Shown here: positions 25,912 to 34,965 of the stretch, in pieces
Position numbering within the stretch: position 1 is the first letter of the stretch
Layout of the letters: the number at the start of each line of letters is the position of its first letter
NCBI GenBank assembly: GCA_949743895.1
Contig: CATJUX010000056.1
Location: 1 to 42,548 of the forward strand
Source of the DNA: JANFXS01 sp022791155
GTDB lineage: Bacteria; Bacillota; Clostridia; Lachnospirales; Anaerotignaceae
Length of the DNA stretch: 42,548 bases
Direction: 5' to 3'
The notes under the pieces: generated by a model
What the model saw: the letters and a program-made list of their open reading frames with translations, nothing else
What the model was told of the DNA's origin: nothing
Databases searched by the model: none
Translations under genes and position numbers: made by a program

Positions 25912-26439
25912 TTATCTTTTTATAGTAAAAAGCTTGCGTTTATATTTTTCTTTTTCTTCCAATGCGCTGTTGATTGAAAAAAGAATTCTATATATTATAA
26001 TTGTGGCAACAGCGTTATACACTGTCTCGGGAAGTATTATGTTCACAATGAAATAGAAATACATTGTGTTTCCGCTGAAAAGCACGCTTGTGAAAAATAT
26101 GCAGCTTTCATACACAAAGCTTGAAACAATGCTGACCAAAACTGGAAGAGCATAGTTTTCTCTGTAAAACCCTTTGTTGAATTTGCCCGCAAAACAGCCA
26201 AGAAGCATGCCAAGAAGCGCATAATAGCCTATTGCCGACCCAAAAAATATGTCCTGAAGAAACCCGGCGGCCGCGCCGCAAATTGCCCCCTCTGTGCTCC
26301 CTCTCAAAAGCGCCATGGAAACCACAATGATAATGGCCGTGTTTGGAATCACGCCTGTGATTGAAAAATTTGGCAAAATTGTGGACTGAAAAACAATGTT
26401 CAGGCAAAGAACAACAAATATTGTTATAACTCTTCTCAT
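25912..26439 (-). CDS. mreD: Rod-shape determining protein MreD
   Basis: This 175-residue protein has about five membrane helices and a basic tail. It matches MreD by hydrophobicity, by GFLQDIFFGSAIGYYALLG and by position, 4 bases after mreC and 34 before PBP2. It is an inner-membrane elongasome component. Confidence 0.92.
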   Translation of the reverse strand: MRRVITIFVVLCLNIVFQSTILPNFSITGVIPNTAIIIVVSMALLRGSTEGAICGAAAGFLQDIFFGSAIGYYALLGMLLGCFAGKFNKGFYRENYALPVLVSIVSSFVYESCIFFTSVLFSGNTMYFYFIVNIILPETVYNAVATIIIYRILFSINSALEEKEKYKRKLFTIKR

Positions 26440-26443
26440 GTTT

Positions 26444-27289
26444 TCAGTCCTCCCTCAGGGTTTCAAATTCCTCAGTGATTATGAGAAGCGTTGTCAAATG
26501 CTTGAAATCCACTTGCGGCTCAATTATGGCATAGCGCGTGAGGCCATTTGTGTCGGTTATGATCTCCTTCACATAGCCAATTGTGAGCCCCGCCGGATAT
26601 ATGCCGCTCAAATGGCTTGTCACAATTTCGTCACCTTTCATTATCTCGCTTTCGGCGTCAATATATTCCATGCGGCACAAGCCGTCTTCCATGAGTGTAT
26701 ATTCTCCGCGGACAACTCCCAAATCGCCTGTCCGAAGGCTCATGGCCGAAACAGAGCTTCTGTTGTCAAGGATTGATTCCGCTTTGGCATAGTTATATCC
26801 GGCCTCTGTGATTTTGCCCACAACGCCGCCCTCAGCCGTCAGCACCATGTCGGCGGCAATGCCGTCTCTCGTCCCCTTGTCAATGACAAATGTGTCATAC
26901 CAGTTTCCGGGATCTTTTCCTATTATATTCGTTCCCGTTGTTTCATGTTTGGGAAACCTTTGCGACATTTCAAGCAGTTCCGAAAGACGCTCGTTTTCCT
27001 CTTCATATATCAAAAGCCGCTTGTTTTCAGCTTTCAAAAGCGCAACTTCCGCTTTCAGCTCCTCATTTTCGGCATATATGTCACTTTCATCCCTAAGAGT
27101 TGATATTCTGTCGCCAAACCACCCGCTGACAGTTGATGTTATGTCCTGAAGCGGTGTTATAACAAAGCCCAGTGTGTTCTCCACAAATGTGGAATTCGTT
27201 CTCCGGCCCATTGTCACAAGCGCCGACACAGCCATGACAAACGCCGCCAATATTAATATCTGTTTTTTGTATTCCTCAAAAAATTTCAA
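26444..27289 (-). CDS. mreC: Rod-shape determining protein MreC
   Basis: This 281-residue protein has one membrane helix (residues ~10-25), a coiled coil (~65-110, rich in Glu/Leu) and the extracytoplasmic beta-domain with GKDPGNWYDTFVIDKGTRDG. The start is a TTG (MKFFEEYKK) 8 bases after AAGGAG. It scaffolds PBP2 on the outer face of the membrane. Confidence 0.94.
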   Translation of the reverse strand: MKFFEEYKKQILILAAFVMAVSALVTMGRRTNSTFVENTLGFVITPLQDITSTVSGWFGDRISTLRDESDIYAENEELKAEVALLKAENKRLLIYEEENERLSELLEMSQRFPKHETTGTNIIGKDPGNWYDTFVIDKGTRDGIAADMVLTAEGGVVGKITEAGYNYAKAESILDNRSSVSAMSLRTGDLGVVRGEYTLMEDGLCRMEYIDAESEIMKGDEIVTSHLSGIYPAGLTIGYVKEIITDTNGLTRYAIIEPQVDFKHLTTLLIITEEFETLRED

Positions 27290-27306
27290 TTTCCATTCTC
27301 CTTAAA

Positions 27307-28335
27307 TCACATCTTCAGCTTTTTTGGGGAAACAAGAACACTTCTCAACGTTTCAATATGTTCCAAAACAAGCCCTGTGCCCATGACAACACAGTTCAGC
27401 GGCTCATTGGCTATGTTCACAGGCATGCCTGTCTCTTTTGAAATCAATGTGCTAAGCCCGCTTAAGAGCGCGCCGCCCCCAGTGAGCGTTATGCCAAACT
27501 CCATGACGTCAGCAGCAAGCTCAGGCGGCGTGCTTTCAAGGGTTTGTTTTATGCAGTCAATTATGGAACCTATAGGCTCGCTTATTGCCTCAAGGATCTC
27601 ATTTGATGTCACAGTTGCCGTTTTGGGAAGGCCGCTCACAAGATCCCGCCCGCGTATGTCCATTGATTCCTCTTTTTCTTTTGGATAGGCGCAGCCCACT
27701 TTGATTTTTATTTCCTCTGCTGTGCGTTCGCCCACAGCAAGGTTATATTCCTTTTTAACATAATTTATTATATACGAATCTATCTCGTCACCGGCAACTC
27801 TCAAAGAAGTGCTTGTGACAATTCCGCCCAGTGATATGACGGCAACCTCGCTTGTGCCGCCGCCAATGTCAACAACCATGCTTCCTGTTGGTTCTTCAAC
27901 AGGGAGCCCCGCCCCTATGGCCGCCGCCATTGGCTCCTCAATGAGGTAGGCATCGTTGTTCTTTGCCCCTGCCCCCAGCGACGCTTCCATGACAGCCCTT
28001 TTTTCAACCTCAGTGACGCCTGACGGCACGCAAACAACAACCCTCGGTTTGGGCCCAAACATGCTTTTTGTATATGCCTTGTCAATAAAATAGCGCAGCA
28101 TGGCCTGTGTCACGTCAAAGTCAGCAATGACGCCGTCTCTCATGGGGCGGATTGCCACAATGTTGCCCGGCGTGCGCCCAATCATTTCCTTTGCCTCGTT
28201 GCCCACAGCAAGAACTTCGTTGCTAACTGTGTTCACCGCCACAACAGAAGGCTCATTCACAACAATCCCTTTGCTTTTAACATATACAAGGGTGTTGGCT
28301 GTCCCCAGATCAATCCCCATATCTCTTGAAAACAT
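27307..28335 (-). CDS. mreB: Actin-like rod-shape protein MreB
   Basis: This 342-residue actin-fold ATPase directs elongation. Motifs are DMGIDLGTANTLVY (phosphate 1), GSMVVDIGGGTSEVAVISLG (phosphate 2) and ITLTGGGALLSGL (adenosine). It heads mreB-mreC-mreD-PBP2-minC. In many Clostridia radC and maf precede mreB; here maf is elsewhere on the other strand and radC is absent from the window. Confidence 0.96.
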   Translation of the reverse strand: MFSRDMGIDLGTANTLVYVKSKGIVVNEPSVVAVNTVSNEVLAVGNEAKEMIGRTPGNIVAIRPMRDGVIADFDVTQAMLRYFIDKAYTKSMFGPKPRVVVCVPSGVTEVEKRAVMEASLGAGAKNNDAYLIEEPMAAAIGAGLPVEEPTGSMVVDIGGGTSEVAVISLGGIVTSTSLRVAGDEIDSYIINYVKKEYNLAVGERTAEEIKIKVGCAYPKEKEESMDIRGRDLVSGLPKTATVTSNEILEAISEPIGSIIDCIKQTLESTPPELAADVMEFGITLTGGGALLSGLSTLISKETGMPVNIANEPLNCVVMGTGLVLEHIETLRSVLVSPKKLKM

Positions 28336-28504
28336 AACAAAAAAACTCCCTTCAGCTAATAATGCACAATCAATATTCAGTCATATTCAAAATCACTTTG
28401 CCCAAAACAAAATTCCGCTTTTCAAAAGAGGCAAAGAGAACCCAACTTCTGTCAAAACACGCCCCAAAACAGGCGTTTGGCGGCACAAAGCACCGTGATA
28501 ATTA

Positions 28505-28533
28505 ATAATACATCTTTTTCCAGTTTTTTTCAA
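28505..28533 (-). promoter_or_regulatory. Promoter of the mre operon
   Basis: TTGAAA (28528-28533) and TATTAT (28505-28510) on the minus strand are 17 bases apart. The leader to mreB is about 160 bases. The remaining part of the 28336-28785 spacer is AT-rich, with no gene. Confidence 0.6.
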
Positions 28534-28784
28534 TAACAATACTGTTAAGATAATGTTAATAAAAGTTTAGGAATCAAAACATTTTCTTAAATTTTTGTGG
28601 CAAAATTACATCCACACATTTTTTTCTAAAATATAAAACACACATATAATAAATTTTAACAAAACAAAGACATTTATACCCTAAAAATACAGTTTTTTCA
28701 AGCCAATTTATAAATTCTTAAACAATTGGCTGCCTTTTCGCGCAAAGCATTCTTTTTTTGTCATTTTTGACACAAACTTCCAAA

Positions 28785-28826
28785 ACAAAAAACCGCCTCA
28801 AATTTGTCTGGCAAAATTTGAGACGG
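28785..28826 (-). terminator. Terminator of the Gld-type ABC operon
   Basis: A 13-base-pair stem with one mismatch (28793-28805 with 28814-28826, CCGCCTCAAATTT paired with AAATTTGAGACGG) is followed on the minus strand by TTTTTTGTTTTG. It is 16 bases beyond the stop of the DUF4340 gene. Confidence 0.88.
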
Positions 28827-28841
28827 CCAATATGTTCATTT

Positions 28842-30230
28842 TTATTGCAAGCTTTCAACCGAACCAAAGAACACGTCAAGAATTCTTCTTCCCATCAAAA
28901 ACTCTGTGACGCCGTTTATCTCCACAGCATAATAATTTGTGTCATAGTCATGGAAAACAAATGTGAGCGTTTCGCCATCAATCTTTTCAACAGTGACAGT
29001 TGCTTCAATTTTTCCGGCTTCTTTGACAGCCTCGCCGTCAATTGTCAGCGCCGTGAGATTGTTATACACATTTGCAAAGTCTTCCGATGATATTTCTTTT
29101 CCATCAAGCTCAATGCGGTTGTTGTTTTTGTCAAGCTCAAAAACGGCTTTCAGGCTTTTGTTGGCGCTTCTGTCTTCGTCAATTGTGATTCTTGAAATTT
29201 CCGACATTGGCGTTGTCACAATAGATTTTATAAGTATGTCAAAAATGTCGGCATTCTTAATTTTTTCAATGTTTTCTGTGCTTATTGTGACAACATAGTC
29301 TTTGCCTGAAAAGCGGGCATATGTTGTGACGTCAGTGGCTTCGCTGCCAACAACAATTTCACATTTGTTGCCTTTCATGTCCTCCGCCTCAATCACAAGG
29401 GAAGGCTTGTCAAAGCCATACGCCTCGTCGCTTTCAGGGTTGTCAATAAATTTCACTGCCGCAATGTCATAAAGCGGGCCTCCAATGCTCTCACTCAACT
29501 TGACTGTTTCAACAGCCATTGGCCGGCTATATGCCCCTGTGACGGCATATTCTCCAAACCCCTTAGAAACCGCACCGTCAGGGTTTGGCTCCAATGTGTA
29601 TGTTTCATTGCCATTTGTTATTTTAATATATTTGCAGTCGTTATAATCCACAAATTCCGGCATGCGATCCCTGAAGTCCGATGGCTTTCTTTTAAGAGCC
29701 TTGCCGTCTTCAGCGCCAATCATATAAATCCTTTCATCGCCTTTTTTTGTGAGATAATATCCCGCCGAGTCAACTGTCATGTCTCCAACCACAAGCGATA
29801 TGACAGTTTTGTCGTCGCCTGTTATCTCAATTTTATATCCATTGTCAAGGCCATATTGTTCCAAATTTTCATATGTTTCAGAAACAATCTCATTATATTT
29901 GAGGTTTTTGGCACAGGCCACAAGCTGATCGAGATAAATTTGAACAAGCTCAATGTCCTCCTTGCCAACCATAACCCAGTTTGTTCCTTCCTTTATAAAA
30001 TGCTCCTTTTCATCCTCGGCCTCAACTGAAATTCCAACAGCCTTAAAGTTCGGAAGGCTAAACACGCTGTCATCATCACTTGATGAAACATCTTCCGTCT
30101 GACTGTCGCCGCCTGGCAAAGGAGTTGCAACAGGCTTGCTTGCTTTTGGTGTTGAAATTGCCATATACACCGCCGCCAAAACCGCTATGGCGGCCAAACA
30201 TATTATAACATTCCGCTTCTGTTTGCTCAT
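28842..30230 (-). CDS. DUF4340 domain protein of a Gld-type ABC system
   Basis: This 462-residue protein has one N-terminal membrane helix (residues ~8-25), a Ser/Asp-rich linker and a long extracytoplasmic beta-rich region with repeated DUF4340-type units (W-V-V-G, LVVGD...YLT, EIVVGSEA...YAR). Its ATG overlaps the preceding stop as ATGA. DUF4340 proteins habitually follow GldG-like genes; their molecular role is unknown. Confidence 0.85.
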   Translation of the reverse strand: MSKQKRNVIICLAAIAVLAAVYMAISTPKASKPVATPLPGGDSQTEDVSSSDDDSVFSLPNFKAVGISVEAEDEKEHFIKEGTNWVMVGKEDIELVQIYLDQLVACAKNLKYNEIVSETYENLEQYGLDNGYKIEITGDDKTVISLVVGDMTVDSAGYYLTKKGDERIYMIGAEDGKALKRKPSDFRDRMPEFVDYNDCKYIKITNGNETYTLEPNPDGAVSKGFGEYAVTGAYSRPMAVETVKLSESIGGPLYDIAAVKFIDNPESDEAYGFDKPSLVIEAEDMKGNKCEIVVGSEATDVTTYARFSGKDYVVTISTENIEKIKNADIFDILIKSIVTTPMSEISRITIDEDRSANKSLKAVFELDKNNNRIELDGKEISSEDFANVYNNLTALTIDGEAVKEAGKIEATVTVEKIDGETLTFVFHDYDTNYYAVEINGVTEFLMGRRILDVFFGSVESLQ

Positions 30231-31654
30231 TTTCTGTTTCTCCTCCTCAAAACAACAGCTGCTCCAGCAATGAGTATGGCCGCCGGAAGAAGTATAACGC
30301 TTATCCCCATTATTATTATGGCTTTGTCCTGCGTCATGTTGAGATATTCATCGGCGCCAAGGCTTTTGGAACGCTGAGTTGTTTCGCTGTCAGAAAGATA
30401 GTCAAAGGCATTCATAACAATGCCATAGTTCCCGCCGTTAACAAGCTGGTTTATGTCGTGCTCCATAACCGTTTCTGCTCCAAAAACAACAATTTTAACT
30501 CCTTGATCGTTTCCGCTTGAATCAATGTCTGTCACAGTGGCGCCAAGCACAAACGGCCCAAACGGATCGCTTTCGCTTTTTTGAAAATTGCTCATTTCAG
30601 ATGTCGCTTTGCTATATGAATATGCAGAAGTTGTGGCAAACGCCTGAACATCAACAGTTCCGCGTTTTGTGTCAAGAATGTCAATTGCAAGTGAAAATGG
30701 TATGAACGCCTTTGTTTTTGCTTCTGCAAGCCTCTTTGAAACGTCGTTGTCTGCACTGAGTTCCGGAAGAAGATAATATGGATTCTGCTGATAGACATAT
30801 CCGGCGTCGCCCTCAATGACAATTCGCCGGCTGTCGGCCAGTCCATAATTTTCCAAAAGCGAATCAAAGTTCGGCATGTCTTCTGTTGTCATGCCAAGAG
30901 TTATGAAAAGGCTTCCGCCGTTGTCCAAATATCTGTTTATCTCTGTCAGCTCATCTGCCGTTATGTCATGTGTTGGAGCATTAATGACAACTGTCACAGC
31001 GTCGTCAGGAATTGTCTTTTCAGTGATCAAACTCAAATATGACAGCGAATATCCCCCATATTCCATTTCAGTTATGAGCTCGTCATATATGTCGCTTTCG
31101 CCATGGCCTGATATGGCATAAATCATTTTTCTTTCATCACTTGTCAGCTGCCTTATGGCCCCTGTGAGTATGCTCTCCAGTTTAATGCCGCGCAAATATG
31201 ACTCGCCTGTCTGCCCTGTATATATGTCAGCTATGTCCTGCTGCGATATTATCCTATATCCCGCCGCTGTCTCAACTATAACCGAGCCCAAAGACAGCGC
31301 CTCGCCATTTCCGCCATATTTGGCCATAAGCTGTGGGTTCTTATATGGATCCACATTGGAATATGAAACATGCCGGCTGTTTGAAGCATATCTGTCAAGA
31401 ATCTCCGTCACAACATCAATGCTTCCGCCATCGGCATATACAGACGTGAGTGTGACGTCTTCCTGAAGGCCGTTAAGAAGCTCAAGCGTGTCTTCAGAAA
31501 GTGTATAAAGTTTGTTTTTTGTGAGGTCAAATTTTATGTTGAGCTTTGATGCAACCATGTTCACCATGATGGCTATGATAACAACGGCCACTGTCATAAC
31601 CGAGGCATAGCCGCCATATTTTATGTTAGCATTGTTTTTGCCTTTATTGTTCAT
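30227..31654 (-). CDS. GldG-like ABC transporter auxiliary protein
   Basis: This 475-residue protein has N- and C-terminal membrane helices (residues ~14-35 and ~447-470). Between them is the extracytoplasmic ABC-auxiliary domain (FDLTKNKLYTLSEDTLELLN, IYAISGHGESD). It corresponds to GldG of the gliding ABC system, which is also found in many non-gliding bacteria. It lies 15 bases after the permease. Confidence 0.88.
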   Translation of the reverse strand: MNNKGKNNANIKYGGYASVMTVAVVIIAIMVNMVASKLNIKFDLTKNKLYTLSEDTLELLNGLQEDVTLTSVYADGGSIDVVTEILDRYASNSRHVSYSNVDPYKNPQLMAKYGGNGEALSLGSVIVETAAGYRIISQQDIADIYTGQTGESYLRGIKLESILTGAIRQLTSDERKMIYAISGHGESDIYDELITEMEYGGYSLSYLSLITEKTIPDDAVTVVINAPTHDITADELTEINRYLDNGGSLFITLGMTTEDMPNFDSLLENYGLADSRRIVIEGDAGYVYQQNPYYLLPELSADNDVSKRLAEAKTKAFIPFSLAIDILDTKRGTVDVQAFATTSAYSYSKATSEMSNFQKSESDPFGPFVLGATVTDIDSSGNDQGVKIVVFGAETVMEHDINQLVNGGNYGIVMNAFDYLSDSETTQRSKSLGADEYLNMTQDKAIIIMGISVILLPAAILIAGAAVVLRRRNRK

Positions 31655-31669
31655 GTTGACGTCTCCTCC

Positions 31670-32533
31670 TCATGCCCAGCGCTTCTTTTCTACAACTCTG
31701 ACTGTGAAAAACAGAAAAACGGCTATGAAAGAAACAAGATAAACCGCTGCCGCCACGTCAAAAATCCCCATTGAGAAATAGCTGAACCTTGTCAGCACGG
31801 CAAACATGAACGCAAAACGCCCGGCAAAGCCGTCAAGAAGTGATGGCTTCACAAAATATACCACAGCAATTGCCGCCGCCAAAACTCCAAAAACCGCAAA
31901 CGCAATGCCAGCGCTTTTTGTGTTGTTATAAAAATAGAACGCCACAGCCGCCGCCAAAAACGCCGCAAACATAATCGAGAAAAATATGTTTCCGGAAGCC
32001 ATTGATATTATGGCCTCAATCATGAGCAAAAGAAATATGGCCACAAACGTTGCAACGGCCGCAACAATTTGATTGTCAGTGAGCGAGCTGATCCAAAGCC
32101 CAACTGCTATAAACGCTCCGCCAAGAAGAAGAAAGCCCAAATATGAGCCCAATATCTGTGCCACAGCCACGTTTCCAAAAAAAGAAAGTGTCACCGGAAA
32201 AACAGCTGTGACGGCAAGCGCTATGGCAAAAACTGTCAGCGCCGCAAAATATTTTCCCAAAACAATTCCCGCAACGCTCACAGGGCTTGTCAAAAGCATT
32301 TGATCTGTCTTTTGCCTCATTTCATCAGCCAAAAGACGCATTGTGAGCATAGGCCCCAATATAAGAAACATCATTATCACAGAACCAAAAACATATTCAA
32401 ACTGCGGACTGCTCATAAGTATGTTTTGCAGTGAAAAATATATCGCTGTCACAAGCACAAATATAGCCGTGAACACATATCCCGTCATCGAACTGAAATA
32501 CATTTTCATTTCCCTTTTATATATAGCTTTCAT
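31670..32533 (-). CDS. ABC-2 type permease (GldF-like)
   Basis: This 287-residue membrane protein has about six helices and starts MKAIYKREMKMYFSSMTGYV, typical of ABC-2 permeases. The LADEMRQKTDQMLLTSPVS block after the second helix is the coupling region seen in GldF/NosY-like permeases. Its ATG overlaps the stop of the ATPase gene (ATGA). Confidence 0.9.
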   Translation of the reverse strand: MKAIYKREMKMYFSSMTGYVFTAIFVLVTAIYFSLQNILMSSPQFEYVFGSVIMMFLILGPMLTMRLLADEMRQKTDQMLLTSPVSVAGIVLGKYFAALTVFAIALAVTAVFPVTLSFFGNVAVAQILGSYLGFLLLGGAFIAVGLWISSLTDNQIVAAVATFVAIFLLLMIEAIISMASGNIFFSIMFAAFLAAAVAFYFYNNTKSAGIAFAVFGVLAAAIAVVYFVKPSLLDGFAGRFAFMFAVLTRFSYFSMGIFDVAAAVYLVSFIAVFLFFTVRVVEKKRWA

Positions 32534-33501
32534 TTTTCTCCCTCCTGTCTGCTTCCGGCTTCCTCGCCGGGAACACTTTCAGTGACTTGAAGGAAAATTT
32601 CTTCAAGAGACATTTTTTCGCTTTTCATGAGAAGAAGTGTCAGTTCGCTGGAGGCCGCTGCCAAAAACGCCGCTTCCCTGACGTCGCCCCCCTCTATTCC
32701 CTCAACAATGAAATCCCACGTTCCCGCTTCACTGCTCTGCACTTCCTCAAAATATGAAATTCCCTTAGATTCCCTCAACATTTCAATGGCCTTCGTTCTG
32801 TCGCCTTTGAGCCTTATGCGGTATCTGTCGCGGCTGAGTTTTTCGCTCAGCTGTTCAGGCGAATCGCTTGCCACAATTTCGCCCTTGTTGATAATCATCA
32901 CACGGCTGCACACAGCGCTCACTTCAGAAAGTATGTGGCTGCTTAATATGATTGTGTGGTCGTCACTCAAATGTTTTATAACTTCCCGAATTTCTATGAT
33001 CTGTTTTGGATCAAGGCCAACCGTTGGTTCGTCAAGTATGAGCACTTCGGGGTTGCCTATAAGCGCCTGCGCCAAACCAACCCTCTGCCGATAGCCCTTT
33101 GACAGATTTTTAATCAGCTTGTTTTTGACATGAACAATTTTCACGCGTTCCATCACGCTTTCAATGTGTCCGGCCGCCTCCGCGCGTTTGACGTCTTTCA
33201 GTTCAGCGGCAAATTCAAGATATTCCAAAACAGTCATGTCCATATACACCGGCGGAATTTCTGGAAGATAGCCAATGCGCTTTTTTGCCTCTCTCGGATT
33301 TTTAAGTATGTCAAACCCGCCAATTTTCACTTCTCCAGCGGAAGGGGATATGTATCCTGTTATTATGTTCATTGTAGTGCTTTTGCCGGCGCCGTTTGGG
33401 CCAAGAAACCCCAAAACTTCGCCTTTTTCAACCTTGAACGAAATATTTTTTACGGCTTCATATTTTCCGTAATTTTTTACAAGATTGCTGACTTCTATCA
33501 C
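32530..33501 (-). CDS. ABC transporter ATP-binding protein (GldA-like)
   Basis: This 323-residue ATPase has Walker A GFLGPNGAGKSTTMN, Q-loop YLPEIPPVY, signature LSKGYRQRVGLAQAL, Walker B VLILDEPTVGLDP and the switch His in ILSSHILSEV. A C-terminal domain of about 100 residues follows, as in GldA/NatA-type exporters. The start is a GTG 8 bases after GGAGG, giving MIEVSNLVKNYG. It is the first gene of a four-gene operon with a permease, a GldG-like protein and DUF4340. The substrate is unknown. Confidence 0.93.
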   Translation of the reverse strand: MIEVSNLVKNYGKYEAVKNISFKVEKGEVLGFLGPNGAGKSTTMNIITGYISPSAGEVKIGGFDILKNPREAKKRIGYLPEIPPVYMDMTVLEYLEFAAELKDVKRAEAAGHIESVMERVKIVHVKNKLIKNLSKGYRQRVGLAQALIGNPEVLILDEPTVGLDPKQIIEIREVIKHLSDDHTIILSSHILSEVSAVCSRVMIINKGEIVASDSPEQLSEKLSRDRYRIRLKGDRTKAIEMLRESKGISYFEEVQSSEAGTWDFIVEGIEGGDVREAAFLAAASSELTLLLMKSEKMSLEEIFLQVTESVPGEEAGSRQEGEK

Positions 33502-33774
33502 CTTTTTTACCTCCAAAAACACTGGACTTTTATGTCCTGAAAATGTCTGCCGCTCATGTTTTTGCGACAAAATAAATATTAAAATAAACATCGAGTTAAT
33601 TCTACTACAATATTATGAATAAATTGTGAATATTTATAAAATAGCCTCAGCTTTTGACACTTCCAAACCCACAAGGCCCACGGCCATTGAAACAAACCCT
33701 CATCACAAAACAGTTTTCAAAAATTTCTCCAAAAAATTTGTTCAAAACATATGGCAAATTCATTCATATTACTC

Positions 33775-33803
33775 TTGCATATTAACCGCTATGATATTAA
33801 AAT
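33775..33803 (+). promoter_or_regulatory. Promoter of the DUF4321-maf genes
   Basis: TTGCAT (33775-33780) and TAAAAT (33798-33803) are 17 bases apart. The leader of about 80 bases contains a GC-rich GCGGCG/CGCCGC hairpin near 33812-33832, close to the ribosome site. The remaining spacer back to 33502 has a GGAC/GTCC hairpin and no gene. Confidence 0.6.
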
Positions 33804-33893
33804 GATATAAAAGCGGCGTGGGGTCGCGCCGCAAAAGGCGTGCTTGAAAGCGCACAGTTTTCAAACATACTTATATAATGGCGGAGGTTTTTT

Positions 33894-34157
33894 ATGGCTA
33901 AAGGCGGCAGGGGCATGTTGGCACTTGCATCAATGCTCATCACAGGCATTGTGCTTGGCGGATTTTTGGGTGAGTATCTCGGCAGTATAACCTCTTTGGA
34001 ATTTTTGAGATATGGAAGGGATTTCGTCATAGGCGGCCCTGGCATACTTGACCTCGGCGTGATAAAAGTGCAGTTTGGCATCACCATAAAATGCACAATT
34101 GCCGGAGTGATTGGCATGGCGGTCGCGGCCTTTGTTTATAAAAAATTTAGGCCATAA
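33894..34157 (+). CDS. DUF4321 membrane protein
   Basis: This 87-residue protein has two membrane helices around a segment ending in the conserved LDLGVIKVQFGITIKCTIAG block of DUF4321. GGAGG precedes the ATG by 6 bases. The family commonly sits next to maf in Clostridia, as here; its function is unknown. Confidence 0.85.
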   Translation: MAKGGRGMLALASMLITGIVLGGFLGEYLGSITSLEFLRYGRDFVIGGPGILDLGVIKVQFGITIKCTIAGVIGMAVAAFVYKKFRP

Positions 34158-34190
34158 ATTCAATCGACACGAGAAGTAAGGAGCGTAATT

Positions 34191-34787
34191 ATGAAGAAAA
34201 TTATTTTAGCGTCATCGTCACCCCGAAGAAAAGCGCTGCTTGAAAGCCTCGGCCTCCCCTTTGAGGTTGTTGTGAGCAGTGTTGACGAAAATGTTGAAGT
34301 TGACAACTCGCCCTATGAACTTGTTAAAATACTTTCTGAAAAGAAAGCAAAAGCCATTTTGAACCAAATTGAAGGAGAAGCCATTGTGATAGGCGCCGAC
34401 ACAGTTGTTGCCGACATGGGCCGCATACTCAGCAAGCCCAAATCCAAAGACGAAGCCATCAAAATGCTGCGCCAAATCCAGGGCCGCCACCACAGTGTAT
34501 ACACAGGCAATTGTCTTCTTTTTGTGAATGAAGACGGAACATATGAAGAAGAAACTTTTGTGGACTGCACTGAAGTTTCGTTCAACAAAATGACCATTGA
34601 AGAAATAGAAATGTATGTTGAAACCGGCGAATTTGAGGACAAAGCCGGGGGCTATGGCATACAAGGCCGCGCGTCGCTCTTTGTTGACAGCATAACCGGA
34701 AACTACAGCACAGTTGTTGGCCTTTCACTGCCTTTGCTCTATGACGCTTTCAAAAAACACGGCATTCAGCTTATGAATTTTGAATGA
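34191..34787 (+). CDS. maf: Maf nucleoside triphosphate pyrophosphatase
   Basis: This 198-residue enzyme hydrolyses non-canonical or dTTP/UTP-type nucleotides to monophosphates. The signature ILASSSPRRKALLESLGLPF, VIGADTVV and DKAGGYGIQGRA are present. AAGGAG precedes the ATG by 7 bases. It follows DUF4321 by 33 bases, and a terminator follows. Confidence 0.95.
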   Translation: MKKIILASSSPRRKALLESLGLPFEVVVSSVDENVEVDNSPYELVKILSEKKAKAILNQIEGEAIVIGADTVVADMGRILSKPKSKDEAIKMLRQIQGRHHSVYTGNCLLFVNEDGTYEEETFVDCTEVSFNKMTIEEIEMYVETGEFEDKAGGYGIQGRASLFVDSITGNYSTVVGLSLPLLYDAFKKHGIQLMNFE

Positions 34788-34793
34788 TCAATT

Positions 34794-34836
34794 TGACCGC
34801 CAGTTTTGTTACATATTGGCGGTCAGTGTTGTTTTG
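34794..34836 (+). terminator. Terminator after maf
   Basis: A perfect 9-bp stem TGACCGCCA/TGGCGGTCA (34794-34802 and 34817-34825) is followed by GTGTTGTTTTG. Confidence 0.75.
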
Positions 34837-34867
34837 ACGCTTTTTTTGAAAAATTTCAAAAAATATA

Positions 34868-34920
34868 TTGACTTTTTTGCAAAGCTAAATTATAATCATT
34901 ATCAGTTAATAATTATTAAA
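34868..34920 (+). promoter_or_regulatory. Rubrerythrin promoter with PerR-like boxes
   Basis: TTGACT (34868-34873) and TATAAT (34891-34896) are exactly 17 bases apart. TTATAATCATTATCA (34890-34904) covers the -10 and differs at one position from the PerR-box consensus TTATAATnATTATAA. A second perfect palindrome TTAATAATTATTAA follows at 34906-34919. Binding by PerR, or by the related Fur, is inferred from the site. Confidence 0.8.
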
Positions 34921-34965
34921 TATAAGTTTATTAATTAATATATATTACACAAGGAGGAATTTGAT

